Source of the DNA: Rhodovulum marinum
GTDB taxonomy: Bacteria > Pseudomonadota > Alphaproteobacteria > Rhodobacterales > Rhodobacteraceae
DNA length: 64,000 nucleotides
Reading direction: 5' to 3'
NCBI RefSeq assembly: GCF_004343075.1
Contig: NZ_SLXP01000008.1
Span: forward strand, 124,001-188,000
A program made the position numbers and the translations under genes. Positions 9,182 to 17,746 of this stretch are shown here, piece by piece. Below the pieces are notes generated by a model. The model ran no database searches. It was not told the origin of the DNA and was given only the letters and a program-made list of their open reading frames with translations. Every line of letters starts with the position of its first letter. Within the stretch, counting starts at the first letter, position 1.

Positions 9182-9210
9182 CGCCTGCCGACGGGGCACA
9201 TCGACAAAAG

Positions 9211-9240
9211 AAAAAGGCGGTGGGTGACCACCGCCTTTTT
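9211..9240. terminator. Strong bidirectional intrinsic terminator
   Basis: A perfect 13-bp stem (AAAAAGGCGGTGG, loop GTGA, CCACCGCCTTTTT) with terminal T runs on both strands. It lies 30 bases after the hemH stop and 20 bases after the stop of the leftward 59-residue gene, so it can end both converging transcripts. Confidence 0.93.
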
Positions 9241-9260
9241 CGTTTCAAGCCTGTCGAAGC

Positions 9261-9440
9261 TTAGTCCGCAACGGCGGCCGCGATCAGGATCAGCGCCAGG
9301 AGCGGAACGAGGATGCCACCGGCCGAGGACGAGGTGTCTTCGACGATGATTTCCGGCTCCATCATCGGCTCCGAGTAGCCACCGGCGAAAGCGGCGGACG
9401 CGGCGACCGAAACGGCGGCGGCAAGGGCGATCTTCTTCAT
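9261..9440 (-). CDS. Small exported/membrane protein of 59 residues
   Basis: This gene is below the usual length cut-off but well supported. The ATG at 9440 is preceded by a good GGAGAG site, and the frame runs 59 codons to a TAA. The product begins MKKIALAAAVSVAASAAFAGG, a signal peptide with an AFA|GG cleavage site. It then has a short acidic segment (EPMMEPEIIVEDTSSS) and a C-terminal hydrophobic helix VPLLALILIAAAV near the end. The mature protein would be about 40 residues, anchored by one helix. Function is unknown. Similar short proteins next to hemH in roseobacters are, as far as I recall, often misnamed ferrochelatase because of this neighbourhood. It shares the terminator at 9211 with hemH. 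Confidence 0.8.
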   Translation of the reverse strand: MKKIALAAAVSVAASAAFAGGYSEPMMEPEIIVEDTSSSAGGILVPLLALILIAAAVAD

Positions 9441-9580
9441 GTGTCTCTCCTAATAACAGCACGGGACGGATTCTCCCGCCCGTCGCATGCATGTTAAACA
9501 TGTAGTTCCTGTCTAATCCACGATTTCGGAAATTTTCAATCGTGGCGAACGCCTTGCCCCCATCCTGGCGGCAAATGTCG

Positions 9581-10177
9581 TCAAATAAGCAACACCTGCG
9601 CGCCCACTCCGGCAAGGCCATACAGTTCGGCGATATGCTCGTTATAGAGACCGATGCAGCCGTTCGACGACCGCCGCCCGATCTTGCGCGTGTCGTGGGT
9701 GCCGTGGATGCGGTAATAGGTCCAGTCCAGGTAAAGCGCGTGTGTGCCCAGCGGATTGTCCGGCCCCGGCGGCACATAGTCCGGCCATTCGGGGTTGCGC
9801 AGCTTCATCGCGGGCGTCGGCCGCCATTCGGGGCCCTCGACCTTGCGCACCACCGACGTGCGGCCACGCCGGGTCAGGTCCTCGGAAATCGGAACCGAGG
9901 TCGGGTAAAGCTTGTAGACCGATCCGTCCTCGGACCAGAAATGCAGCGCGCGCGAAGTCGTGTCGACAAGGATCGCGCCGCCGCGCAGGTCGGCGAAATA
10001 GGGCTGCCAGTCCAGCGCACGGAAACTGGACATGTTGCGACGCACCATCTGCGAAAGATCGGGTTCGATCTCGACCGTCTGGCCGATCGCGGCCGGCGCG
10101 GCCAGACCGCCGAACGCCAACGCCGATGCGCCGAGGAAATGGCGGCGTGTCAGGGGGCGGGTGGGTCGGGTGCTCAT
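9581..10177 (-). CDS. L,D-transpeptidase (YkuD domain), Tat-type signal
   Basis: A 198-residue exported YkuD-fold protein that probably cross-links peptidoglycan or attaches proteins to it in the periplasm. The N-terminus has a twin-arginine-like RRHFLGASALAFGG followed by AAIGQ, a plausible Tat signal. The catalytic signature is HGTHDTRKIGRRSSNGCIGL, near the C-terminus, with the conserved His, Ser, Cys and Gly in place. I took the ATG at 10177 (MSTRPTRP); a start at 10222 merely adds fifteen residues ahead of the signal. It reads leftward toward the 59-residue gene, with 140 bases between. Confidence 0.9.
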   Translation of the reverse strand: MSTRPTRPLTRRHFLGASALAFGGLAAPAAIGQTVEIEPDLSQMVRRNMSSFRALDWQPYFADLRGGAILVDTTSRALHFWSEDGSVYKLYPTSVPISEDLTRRGRTSVVRKVEGPEWRPTPAMKLRNPEWPDYVPPGPDNPLGTHALYLDWTYYRIHGTHDTRKIGRRSSNGCIGLYNEHIAELYGLAGVGAQVLLI

Positions 10178-10280
10178 CTTGTGATCCGTCTCGTGATGTT
10201 CCAGCCACGTTCGGGCCAACATATACGCAGCGAACCATGCCCCGGCAATTCAAACAGCCGTCAACGGGCGCGGGAAGCGT

Positions 10281-10309
10281 TTGAACCGCCGTGAAACTGC
10301 GGCTAGAGA
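10281..10309 (+). promoter_or_regulatory. Candidate sigma-70 promoter for the CAP lipoprotein gene
   Basis: TTGAAC (10281-10286), a 17-base spacer and TAGAGA (10304-10309), about 28 bases before the ATG at 10337. It lies between divergent genes. The evidence is sequence match only. Confidence 0.4.
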
Positions 10310-10336
10310 GAGGCCGAACTCTCGAAGGACTTGCCC

Positions 10337-10876
10337 ATGAAACGCCTGGTTCCGGCTTTTGCGGTCGCCCTTGTCGCGCTGTCGGCCTGCACCCCGACGA
10401 CCCCGATACGGCTGGGTCCCGACGGCAAGCCCCTGCCGCAGGTCTACCGCATTTCGCAAGCAGATAGCGGCGAGATCCAGTATCGCATGCTGGACGCGGT
10501 GAACGCCCTGCGCCGGGCCCGTGGCACGCAGCCGCTGGACCTTGACGCGCGCCTGAACGCCGCCGCCGCAACCCATTCGCGCGACATGTCGGTGCAGAAC
10601 CGGCCCTGGCATTTCGGTTCGGATGGCTCGTCCCCGCTTGACCGGGTGCAGCGCGCAGGTTTCGAAGGGGCTATGCTGGGCGAAAACATCTCGGAGACCT
10701 ACGAGACCGAGCTTGAAACCCTTGCCGCCTGGATGGACGTGGCCGACACGCGCAGCGTGGTCCTCGACCCGCAGGCGACCCATATGGGCTTTGCCTTCTA
10801 CCAGGAGGAAAACGGAAAAATCTGGTGGACCCTGGTCACCGGGCGGCGCGCCGACCGGGTTGCCTCGGCGTTCTGA
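10337..10876 (+). CDS. CAP/SCP-domain lipoprotein
   Basis: A 179-residue predicted lipoprotein. The signal sequence ends in the lipobox LSAC (Cys18), so it should be lipidated at the inner or outer membrane. The rest is a CAP (cysteine-rich secretory/SCP-like) domain: LDAVNALRRARGTQPL, LNAAAATHSRDM with a conserved His, MLGENIS with the conserved Glu, and HMGFAFY. Bacterial CAP proteins are of unclear biochemical function. It is flanked by two YkuD-type L,D-transpeptidases, which suggests an envelope role. The GC-rich tail ends six bases before the stop of the second transpeptidase on the opposite strand. Confidence 0.87.
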   Translation: MKRLVPAFAVALVALSACTPTTPIRLGPDGKPLPQVYRISQADSGEIQYRMLDAVNALRRARGTQPLDLDARLNAAAATHSRDMSVQNRPWHFGSDGSSPLDRVQRAGFEGAMLGENISETYETELETLAAWMDVADTRSVVLDPQATHMGFAFYQEENGKIWWTLVTGRRADRVASAF

Positions 10877-10882
10877 GGCCGA

Positions 10883-11377
10883 TCACGGAAGGATGTCGAT
10901 CACGGTGCCGTCGCGCACCATGGCGTAGATGTCCTCGATTTCGCGGTCGGAAACCGAGATACAGCCCGCAGTCCAGTCCGGCCCCTTGCCGCGGTTCCTG
11001 CGTGCCCGCCCGTGGATGAAGATGTCGCCCCCCGGCGACCGGCCCATTCCGCGCGCCACCTCGACGTCGCGCGCATTGGGATAGCTGATCCCCAGCGACA
11101 GGTGAAACTCGCTGTTGGGATTGCGCCGGTCGATCCAGTAACGCCCCTCGGGCGTGCGCCCGTCGCCCTCGTGGACCTTGTGGCCGTTCGGTTCGAAACC
11201 AAGGTCGATGCGATAGGCCTTCAGCACCTGGTCATGGTGCAGCAGATACATCTGCCTGCGGCCCTTCATCACGACGACCCGTGTGACCTCGGGGCCGTCA
11301 TAGCTCTTGAATTTGGAACTGCATGCCGACAGCGCAAGGCACGCGCCCGCTGCAACAAACGCCCGTCGTCCGATCAT
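10883..11377 (-). CDS. L,D-transpeptidase-family lipoprotein (YkuD domain)
   Basis: A 164-residue predicted lipoprotein: the signal ends ACLALSAC with the lipidated Cys near residue 19. The YkuD domain fills the rest, beginning with RVVVMKGRRQMYLLHHDQVL. It has the TPEGRYWIDRRNP stretch and the catalytic motif starting IHGRARR and ending DWTAGCISV, with His, Cys and Gly conserved. This subgroup resembles YafK/ErfK-like proteins that act on peptidoglycan in the periplasm. It is convergent with the CAP lipoprotein gene and 30 bases upstream of the sodium-channel stop on the same strand. Confidence 0.88.
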   Translation of the reverse strand: MIGRRAFVAAGACLALSACSSKFKSYDGPEVTRVVVMKGRRQMYLLHHDQVLKAYRIDLGFEPNGHKVHEGDGRTPEGRYWIDRRNPNSEFHLSLGISYPNARDVEVARGMGRSPGGDIFIHGRARRNRGKGPDWTAGCISVSDREIEDIYAMVRDGTVIDILP

Positions 11378-11407
11378 TCTATGGCCTGCTCGTTATCGGT
11401 GTCTTGC

Positions 11408-12235
11408 CTAAGGCCGATCATACGCGATCTTGCGGGCGGTTTCATCCCTGGACAGCGGCTTGGGCGCGTCTTCGCGGGCCACCAACCGGGCCTCGATCGC
11501 CTCGAGCCGGGCCAGAACCTCGTCACGATAGGCATCGGTGCGCTGGACGTCCTCTTCGTGGTGGGCGTCCTGCATGGAATTGACGATCAAACCCACCAAA
11601 AGGTTCACCACCGCGAAGGTCGTCACCATGATGAACGGCACGAAGAACGCCCAGGCGTAGGGATAAACCTCCATCACCGGCCGCACGATGCCCATGGACC
11701 AGCTTTCCAGCGTCATGATCTGGAACAGCGAATAGGCCGACTGGCCGAGCGTGCCGAACCAGTCTGGAAAGCTGTCCCCGAACAGCTTGGTCGCCATCAC
11801 CGCACCGATATAGAAGATCATCCCCATCAGCAGGAATACCGAGCCCATGCCGGGCAGGGCGGTGATGAATCCCTCGACCACCCGGCGCAGCCGCGGCGCG
11901 ACCGAGATCACGCGCAACAGCCGCAGGATACGCAGCGCCCGCAGTACGCTGAGGGTCTGCGCGCCGGGAACCAGCGAGATCCCGACGATCAGGAAATCGA
12001 AGATGTTCCAGCCCGACCGGAAAAAACCGAACCGGTAGGCGATCAGCTTGGCGCCGATCTCGGTCACGAAGATCGCGAGGCACAGCTTGTCCAACGAGAC
12101 GATCACATCGCCCGCCTGCGCCATCAGCCTGTCGGACGTTTCCATCCCCAGCAGAACGGCGTTCACCAGGATGACGCCCATGATCGTGTTGCGTGTCGCG
12201 GCCCGCTCCAGCAGCCGCGCCAGTCTGTCCCTCAT
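11408..12235 (-). CDS. Bacterial voltage-gated sodium channel (BacNav/NaChBac type)
   Basis: A 275-residue, six-transmembrane ion channel subunit that would assemble as a tetramer in the inner membrane. S4 has Arg at every third position (R99, R102, R105, R108), the voltage sensor. The pore helix and selectivity filter read TLESWSM (175-181), the same as in the structurally studied NavAb group, marking sodium selectivity. S6 is followed by a charged, probably coiled-coil tail, as usual. Such channels occur in marine Proteobacteria and are tied to sodium-dependent motility and pH responses in some species. The ATG at 12235 follows 29 bases after the stop of the RNA methyltransferase gene. Confidence 0.93.
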   Translation of the reverse strand: MRDRLARLLERAATRNTIMGVILVNAVLLGMETSDRLMAQAGDVIVSLDKLCLAIFVTEIGAKLIAYRFGFFRSGWNIFDFLIVGISLVPGAQTLSVLRALRILRLLRVISVAPRLRRVVEGFITALPGMGSVFLLMGMIFYIGAVMATKLFGDSFPDWFGTLGQSAYSLFQIMTLESWSMGIVRPVMEVYPYAWAFFVPFIMVTTFAVVNLLVGLIVNSMQDAHHEEDVQRTDAYRDEVLARLEAIEARLVAREDAPKPLSRDETARKIAYDRP

Positions 12236-12264
12236 CGTCCCACCCGTGTTTCCGAACCGGTTCG

Positions 12265-13488
12265 TCAGCCGATATGGGTCCGGCTCAGCACGGCGGCAAG
12301 TTCGACATGGGCCGACCACCGGAACTGGTCCACCACCTCGATCCAATCGAGGCGAAAGCCGGCGGAACAGAGCCGTTTCGCGTCGCGGGCAAAGGTCACG
12401 GGGTTGCACGACACATAGGCAAGGCGCGGAAGGCGCGAATCGGCAATCGCGGCGACCTGGGCCTCTGCCCCCGCACGCGGCGGGTCGATCACCGCGGCGT
12501 CGAACCCAGCCAGATCGTCGGGCCGCAGGGGGCGGCGGAACAGGTCGCGGGCCTCGTGTGTCACCCGTTTCAGCCCCGGCGCGCCGCGCCATCCGGCATC
12601 CAGCGCCGCCACCATCGCGGCGTCGCCCTCGACCGCATGCACCTCGGCGGTTTCGGCCAGGGGCAGGGCAAAGGTACCGCACCCCGCGAACAGGTCGGCC
12701 ACCCGGCGTGACGAGCCAACCGCCTTGCGCACCGCGGCGGTCAGCGCGGCCTGCCCCGCCTCTGTCGCCTGCAGGAACGCACCCGGCGGGGGCACCACCA
12801 GCGCACGGCCCATGCGCTGGCGCGGCGGGCGGCGGGCCGCCACGATCTCTCCATTCCACGACAGCCGCGCCAGGTCGTGATGGTCGGACAGGTCGCCCAG
12901 CGCAGCCCGCAACGCCCCGTCCAGCGGCTTGACCCCGCTGACGGCGACGTCGACCCCATCCTCGGACCGGGTCAGCGCAAGCGCCACCTCGCCCTTGCGC
13001 GAAGCGCCCAGCGCGGTCAGCGCCTCGCAGGCGGGCAGGCAAGCCATTAGGTCGGGATGCAGCAGCCTGCAATCGGCAATCCCCACGATCTGGTCCGAGG
13101 CGCGCGCATGGAAGCCGACCAGAACGCCTTTTTTCGTGCGCCGCCCGGCCAGTGTCGCGCGCCGGCGCGATGCGCCCGGCGAGGTGTGCAGCGCCCGGAT
13201 CGGCGCCTCCAGCCCCTGCGCGGCCAGGGCCCTTTCGACGACCTGCCGCTTCCATGCTGCAACGAAGCCGTCTGCCGCATGTTGCAGCGTGCAGCCGCCG
13301 CAATTCTGAAAATGAGGGCAGGGGGCGCGGACACGGTCCGGCGATGGGGTCAGGATGCGCGGGCGGGCAATCCGGCCCTCGACCGCGTCACCCTCTACCG
13401 TTTCACCGGGTAGCGACAGGGCCACGGTCAACCCGTCCGAGGCGACGCCTTCTCCGCGCAGGTTCAGCCGCTCGATCAGGTGACTCAC
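12265..13488 (-). CDS. RNA 5-methyluridine methyltransferase (TrmA/RlmD family)
   Basis: A 407-residue iron-sulfur methyltransferase of the TrmA/RumA family that makes 5-methyluridine in rRNA or tRNA. It has the cluster-binding CPHFQNCGGC near residue 57 plus a later Cys in ADCRLLHP. SAM motif I is VADLFAGCGTFALPLA. The active site is VIDPPRAG and the catalytic Cys is in YVSCNPVTFARD. Whether the target is 23S rRNA or tRNA cannot be decided here. The GTG start overlaps the ABC transporter stop (GTGA), indicating translational coupling. Confidence 0.9.
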   Translation of the reverse strand: MSHLIERLNLRGEGVASDGLTVALSLPGETVEGDAVEGRIARPRILTPSPDRVRAPCPHFQNCGGCTLQHAADGFVAAWKRQVVERALAAQGLEAPIRALHTSPGASRRRATLAGRRTKKGVLVGFHARASDQIVGIADCRLLHPDLMACLPACEALTALGASRKGEVALALTRSEDGVDVAVSGVKPLDGALRAALGDLSDHHDLARLSWNGEIVAARRPPRQRMGRALVVPPPGAFLQATEAGQAALTAAVRKAVGSSRRVADLFAGCGTFALPLAETAEVHAVEGDAAMVAALDAGWRGAPGLKRVTHEARDLFRRPLRPDDLAGFDAAVIDPPRAGAEAQVAAIADSRLPRLAYVSCNPVTFARDAKRLCSAGFRLDWIEVVDQFRWSAHVELAAVLSRTHIG

Positions 13489-15326
13489 TCGGCCGCCTCC
13501 GTCCCGATGAACCCGCCCGACTGCCGCGCCCAGAACTGGGCATATAGTCCGTTCCGCGCCAAAAGCGCCGCATGTGTTCCTTCCTCGGCGATCCGGCCGT
13601 CATCCAGCACCACGATCCGGTCCATATGCGCGATGGTCGACAAGCGATGCGCGATGGCGATTACCGTCTTGCCCTCCATCACGCCGTATAGGGTCTCCTG
13701 GATCGCCGCCTCGACCTCGGAATCCAGCGCCGAGGTCGCTTCGTCCAGCACGAGAATAGGCGCATCCTTCAGGATCACACGTGCCAGCGCGACCCGCTGG
13801 CGCTGCCCACCCGACAGCTTGACCCCGCGCTCGCCGACCCGCGCGTCATAGCCTGTCAGTCCCTCGGGATCCTGCAGGTCGAGGATGAACTCATGCGCCT
13901 CGGCACGCCTGGCCGCGGCGATCATCTCGGCCTCGCTCGCCTCGGGCCGGCCGTACAGGATGTTCTCGCGCACGGACCGGTGCATCAGGCTGGCATCCTG
14001 GCTTACCATCCCGACATGGCGACGCAGGCTTTCCTGTGTCACGTCCGAGATGTCCTGCCCGTCGATCAGGATGCGTCCGCCCTCGACGTCGTAGAACCGC
14101 AGCAGCAGTTTCACCAATGTCGATTTTCCCGCGCCCGAACGGCCGACAAGCCCCACCTTTTCACCCGGCCGGATCACCAGATCGACGCGGTTCAGGCCGC
14201 CCGATCCACGCCCGTAATGGTGGGAAAGCGACTGAATCGCGATCTCGCCTGCCCGCAATTGCAAAGGTTTGGCGCCCACCGCGTCGGTCAGGGTGATCGG
14301 CTGGGCAATGGTCTCCATCCCCTCGGCGACCACGCCCAGCGAGCGGAAGAAGCTGGACAGCGCCCACATGATCCAGCCGGTCATCGCGTTCAGCCGCAGC
14401 GTCAACGCCGTGGCCGCCGCGACCACACCCACGCTTGCGGTACCTTGCATCCACAACAGGATCGCCCAGCCCACGACGCCGACAATCAGGAACCCGTTCA
14501 GCGCGGTCAGCGCGACGTCCATCTTGGTGAAGATGCGCATTTCGGCCGCGAAGGTCCGGCGCGCCTTGTCGATGGCCTCTTTCGCATAGGCCAGTTCCCG
14601 GTCGTGATGGGCAAAAAGCTTGACCGCGTGGATGTTGGTATAGGCATCGACCACCCGGCCGGTCACCGCGCTGCGGGCATCCGACGCCGCCTTGGATGCC
14701 GGCCCGACACGCTTCATCGTCCAGCGCACCAAGAATCCGTATAGCAGCAGCCACACCACCAGCGGGAGCGCCAGCCGCGGATCGGCATCGCCCAGCAGGA
14801 TCAGCGCCCCGACCGCATAGGCAATGGCAAAGGTGATCGCATCGAAGACCTGGAACACCGCCTCGCCCGCGGCGGGGGGGGTCTGCATGATCCGGTTGGC
14901 GATGCGGCCCGCGAAATCGTTCTCGAACCAGCCGACCGACTGGCGCAGAACCTGGGCATGCGCGCGCCAGCGGATCAGCGTACCGAAATTCGGCATCACC
15001 CCGTTGTTCAGGATTGCCGCATCCAACCCCTGGAGCAGCGACCGGACCACAAGGATAAAGAGCGCAAGACCGATCAACCAAAGACCATGATCCTGCCAGA
15101 CCTGCGCCGGTGTGCCCTTCGACAGGATGTCGACCACCTGGCCCAGCGCATGGATCAGCCAGACCTCGACCGCGGCGACGACGATCTTGAGCAGGATCGC
15201 CGCGACGAAGACCCGCCTGAACGGGCGGGCATAACCCCACAGGAACGGGATGAGCCGTTGCGGCGGCAGGTCGGTCTGCTCGTAGGCCGTGTAGGGGTCG
15301 ACGAGATTTTCGAAGAAACGGAACAC
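13485..15326 (-). CDS. ABC exporter, fused permease and ATPase (MsbA-like half transporter)
   Basis: A 613-residue inner-membrane exporter half that works as a dimer. The N-terminal transmembrane domain (about 30-330) has six predicted helices. The ATPase domain (about 355-600) has Walker A GRSGAGKST, signature LSGGQRQRVALAR, Walker B ILVLDEAT and the switch His in AIAHRLST. The cargo is unknown; the family exports lipids, drugs or peptides. The start is a GTG at 15326 with only a weak ribosome site and no nearby ATG. It is followed by the RNA methyltransferase gene with a four-base overlap. Confidence 0.93.
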   Translation of the reverse strand: MFRFFENLVDPYTAYEQTDLPPQRLIPFLWGYARPFRRVFVAAILLKIVVAAVEVWLIHALGQVVDILSKGTPAQVWQDHGLWLIGLALFILVVRSLLQGLDAAILNNGVMPNFGTLIRWRAHAQVLRQSVGWFENDFAGRIANRIMQTPPAAGEAVFQVFDAITFAIAYAVGALILLGDADPRLALPLVVWLLLYGFLVRWTMKRVGPASKAASDARSAVTGRVVDAYTNIHAVKLFAHHDRELAYAKEAIDKARRTFAAEMRIFTKMDVALTALNGFLIVGVVGWAILLWMQGTASVGVVAAATALTLRLNAMTGWIMWALSSFFRSLGVVAEGMETIAQPITLTDAVGAKPLQLRAGEIAIQSLSHHYGRGSGGLNRVDLVIRPGEKVGLVGRSGAGKSTLVKLLLRFYDVEGGRILIDGQDISDVTQESLRRHVGMVSQDASLMHRSVRENILYGRPEASEAEMIAAARRAEAHEFILDLQDPEGLTGYDARVGERGVKLSGGQRQRVALARVILKDAPILVLDEATSALDSEVEAAIQETLYGVMEGKTVIAIAHRLSTIAHMDRIVVLDDGRIAEEGTHAALLARNGLYAQFWARQSGGFIGTEAAE

Positions 15327-15377
15327 GGGGCGGGGCGCTCTCGGACTGACTGCGGCAGGACTATAGACCGGCGCAGG

Positions 15378-15962
15378 TCACAGGACCACCATCCCCGCCG
15401 AGGCCGCAAGCGCCAGAGCCATGCCGGCCATGAAAATCCGCCAGGCGCGTTCGCTGGTCAGCAAGAAGGTAAGAAGCGACCCGGCATACGACCAGAACAG
15501 ACAGACGAACAGGTTCAGCCCCGCAAAGGCCGTCGCCAGCCGCAGCGCCTCGCCCCACGGGCCCAGCCCCGCGCCATAACCCGAGGCCGCCGCCAGCGCG
15601 ATCGCCCAGACCTTGGGATTGACCCACTGGAACAGCACTGCCTCGACGACGGTGAAAGGACGATGGCCCGCCTCGGTCCGCGGGCGGCGTGCAGCGGTCA
15701 GAAGAGACCAGGCCATCCACAGGATCCAGCCCGCAGCGGCCAGCCGCAACAGCATCGAAAGCGTCGGCTGGGCAAGCAGCAGGGCGCCGACGCCCAACCC
15801 CGTCAGCCCCGACGTGATGCCGACACCGATCACAACACCCGCGACATGGGGCAGGGTCCTGCGAAACCCGAAGCGCGCCCCCGAGGCGGTCAGCAGGATC
15901 ACGTTCGGCCCCGGCGAGAACAGCCCGGCGAACACGAAAAGGTAAAGGGGATCAAGCGTCAT
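15378..15962 (-). CDS. LysE/RhtB-family amino acid exporter
   Basis: A 194-residue inner-membrane protein with about six hydrophobic helices. It begins with the family signature FSPGPNVILLTASGARFG and has QWVNPKVWAIALAA in the middle, both typical of the LysE/RhtB group. Substrates in this family are amino acids or homoserine-like compounds; the specific one is unknown. It lies between cca (33 bases downstream) and the ABC exporter (about 50 bases further on), all leftward. Confidence 0.9.
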   Translation of the reverse strand: MTLDPLYLFVFAGLFSPGPNVILLTASGARFGFRRTLPHVAGVVIGVGITSGLTGLGVGALLLAQPTLSMLLRLAAAGWILWMAWSLLTAARRPRTEAGHRPFTVVEAVLFQWVNPKVWAIALAAASGYGAGLGPWGEALRLATAFAGLNLFVCLFWSYAGSLLTFLLTSERAWRIFMAGMALALAASAGMVVL

Positions 15963-15995
15963 GCGTCTCTGTTCCGGCCCGAAAGGATGCCTTGG

Positions 15996-17147
15996 CTAGC
16001 CAAGCAACTGCTCCCGGGTCAGGCGGAATCCCGACGCGATCCAACGCGCCTCAAGCTCTTTCAACCGGGCGCCAAGCGCCGGGCCAGTATGATCGGGCAT
16101 CAGGTCGCTTGCGGTCAGCGGGAATTCGGCCGCAGCCCCTTCGGCGATCTGGTCGCGTGCATCTTCGGACGGGGGTGCCCCGGTCGCGGTGGCCCGCAAA
16201 AGAACAACGTCGCACGCCGCTTCGGACCCCAGCCGGTAGCCCAGTTCGGCCGCCCCGGCGGATCCCCCCACCGCGTCTCGCAGCCGGTCCAGTTTTCGCG
16301 CCTCCGCCTTGCTGAGGCGCAATCGCTCGGCGTGGTCCTCGCCGCCCAGAGCGGCAAGGCGGCGCATCGGATCAGGCGCCATGCCCCAACCCTTTTCCAG
16401 GTGCACCAGGACCGGCAGCAGGCGCGAGACAGCACCGGGCAGGCTATGGGAAAGAACGCCGCTTTGGTCCATGGCCGCAACGCTCTGACCCGGATCAGGC
16501 GCCGACAGCAGTTTCTTGATTTCGACCCCGACACGTTCCCGCGACAGCTTTTCCAAGCCGCCAACATTCGCCGCGCAGGCGGCCAGCCCCGACGCATCAA
16601 GCCCGCCCTCCGGGTCGCCATACCACGCATGAAACCGGAAAAAGCGCAGGATGCGCAGGTAGTCCTCGCGGATGCGCGCATCGGCATCGTCGATGAACCT
16701 CACCCGCCGCGCGACAAGGTCGGGCAACCCGCCCAAGGGGTCGATCACCTCGCCCCCGGGCGTGGCGTAGAGCGCGTTCATCGTGAAATCACGGCGATGG
16801 GCGTCTTCCTCGGCGGTGTCGGCAAAGGCCACGACCGCGTGGCGGCCGAACGTCTCGACATCGCGCCGGAAGGTGGTCACCTCGTGCGGCAGATGGCCCG
16901 CGACCACGGTCACGGTGCCGTGCTCGAACCCGGTCGGTACCGGCTTCAGCCCGGCCGCCGCGGCAAGGTTCATCACCTGTTCGGGGCGGGCATCGGTCGC
17001 GATGTCGATATCGGTGACCGGCGCCCCCAACAACGCATTGCGCACACATCCGCCCACGAACAACGCCTGGTGGCCGGCGCCAGTCAGCGCCCGGCACACC
17101 GCCTGGGTGTGGTCGGCAAAGAACCAGTCTCCGTGGACGCGCATCAT
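15996..17147 (-). CDS. cca: CCA tRNA nucleotidyltransferase
   Basis: Adds or repairs the 3'-CCA end of tRNAs. The 383-residue class II nucleotidyltransferase has the catalytic GGCVRNALLG and DIDIATDA near residues 30-50, RRDFTMNALY near 115, and the RIREDYLRILRFFRFHAWYG block near 165. A poly(A) polymerase cannot be fully excluded but no other CCA enzyme is visible here. The start could be the GTG at 17150 or the ATG at 17147; I chose the ATG, which gives a TGATG overlap with the upstream NUDIX stop. It belongs to the hslO-NUDIX-cca run. Confidence 0.92.
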   Translation of the reverse strand: MMRVHGDWFFADHTQAVCRALTGAGHQALFVGGCVRNALLGAPVTDIDIATDARPEQVMNLAAAAGLKPVPTGFEHGTVTVVAGHLPHEVTTFRRDVETFGRHAVVAFADTAEEDAHRRDFTMNALYATPGGEVIDPLGGLPDLVARRVRFIDDADARIREDYLRILRFFRFHAWYGDPEGGLDASGLAACAANVGGLEKLSRERVGVEIKKLLSAPDPGQSVAAMDQSGVLSHSLPGAVSRLLPVLVHLEKGWGMAPDPMRRLAALGGEDHAERLRLSKAEARKLDRLRDAVGGSAGAAELGYRLGSEAACDVVLLRATATGAPPSEDARDQIAEGAAAEFPLTASDLMPDHTGPALGARLKELEARWIASGFRLTREQLLG

Positions 17148-17746
17148 CACGCGACCCGGTCGGCCAGCGCGCGCAGGATGCGGGCGGTCGCACCCCAGAT
17201 ATAGTAGGGGCCGTAGGGCACCGTGTAGTAATGCCGCCGCTGGCCGCGCCAGAACCGCGACTGCACGATATAGCGCGTTCGGTTCATCACGTGGTCGAAT
17301 GGTACCTCGAACACCTCGTCCACCTCTCCGGCCTCGGGCACGGGGTCGAACCCGCCCCGAACATGGCCCAGAACCGGGGTCACGGTGAAGCCCGTGACGG
17401 TTTCGTGCGGCGGCATCGTACCAAGGATGTCGACAATCGCGGGCGGAAGCCCGATTTCCTCGTGCGACTCTCGCAGGGCGGCCGCGACGGGGCCATCGTC
17501 GCCGTCATCAAGCTTGCCGCCCGGAAACGCAATCTGCCCGGGGTGATGTTTCAACCGTGAGGACCGCTTGGTCAGGATCACCCGCAGGCCGGTTTCGGCA
17601 ATCCGGATGGGCACCAGGACAGCGGCGGGGCGCAGCACGCGACCCTCGGGCAAAACGAAATCCGGGTTCAGGTCGTGATCCGAGGTTTCCGCCCCCAGCC
17701 GGGTCAGTGCCGCGCGCAACCCGGCCAGCGGATCACGCGTCGGCAT
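17147..17746 (-). CDS. NUDIX hydrolase, CoA pyrophosphatase type
   Basis: A 199-residue NUDIX protein of the group that cleaves coenzyme A and derivatives. The UPF0035-like stretch LTKRSSRLKHHPGQIAFPGG leads into the NUDIX box with LRESHEEIGLP (near 90-100), and VTPVLGHV follows. This layout distinguishes it from nucleotide-cleaving NUDIX enzymes, though substrate is inferred. It overlaps the 3' end of hslO by 14 bases and overlaps cca at its stop, so all three are likely translated from one mRNA. Confidence 0.88.
   Translation of the reverse strand: MPTRDPLAGLRAALTRLGAETSDHDLNPDFVLPEGRVLRPAAVLVPIRIAETGLRVILTKRSSRLKHHPGQIAFPGGKLDDGDDGPVAAALRESHEEIGLPPAIVDILGTMPPHETVTGFTVTPVLGHVRGGFDPVPEAGEVDEVFEVPFDHVMNRTRYIVQSRFWRGQRRHYYTVPYGPYYIWGATARILRALADRVA

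Noticed and set aside
7703-9199. Long minus-strand frame opposite hemH
   Set aside because: Antisense shadow of a clear ferrochelatase; no ribosome site or domain.
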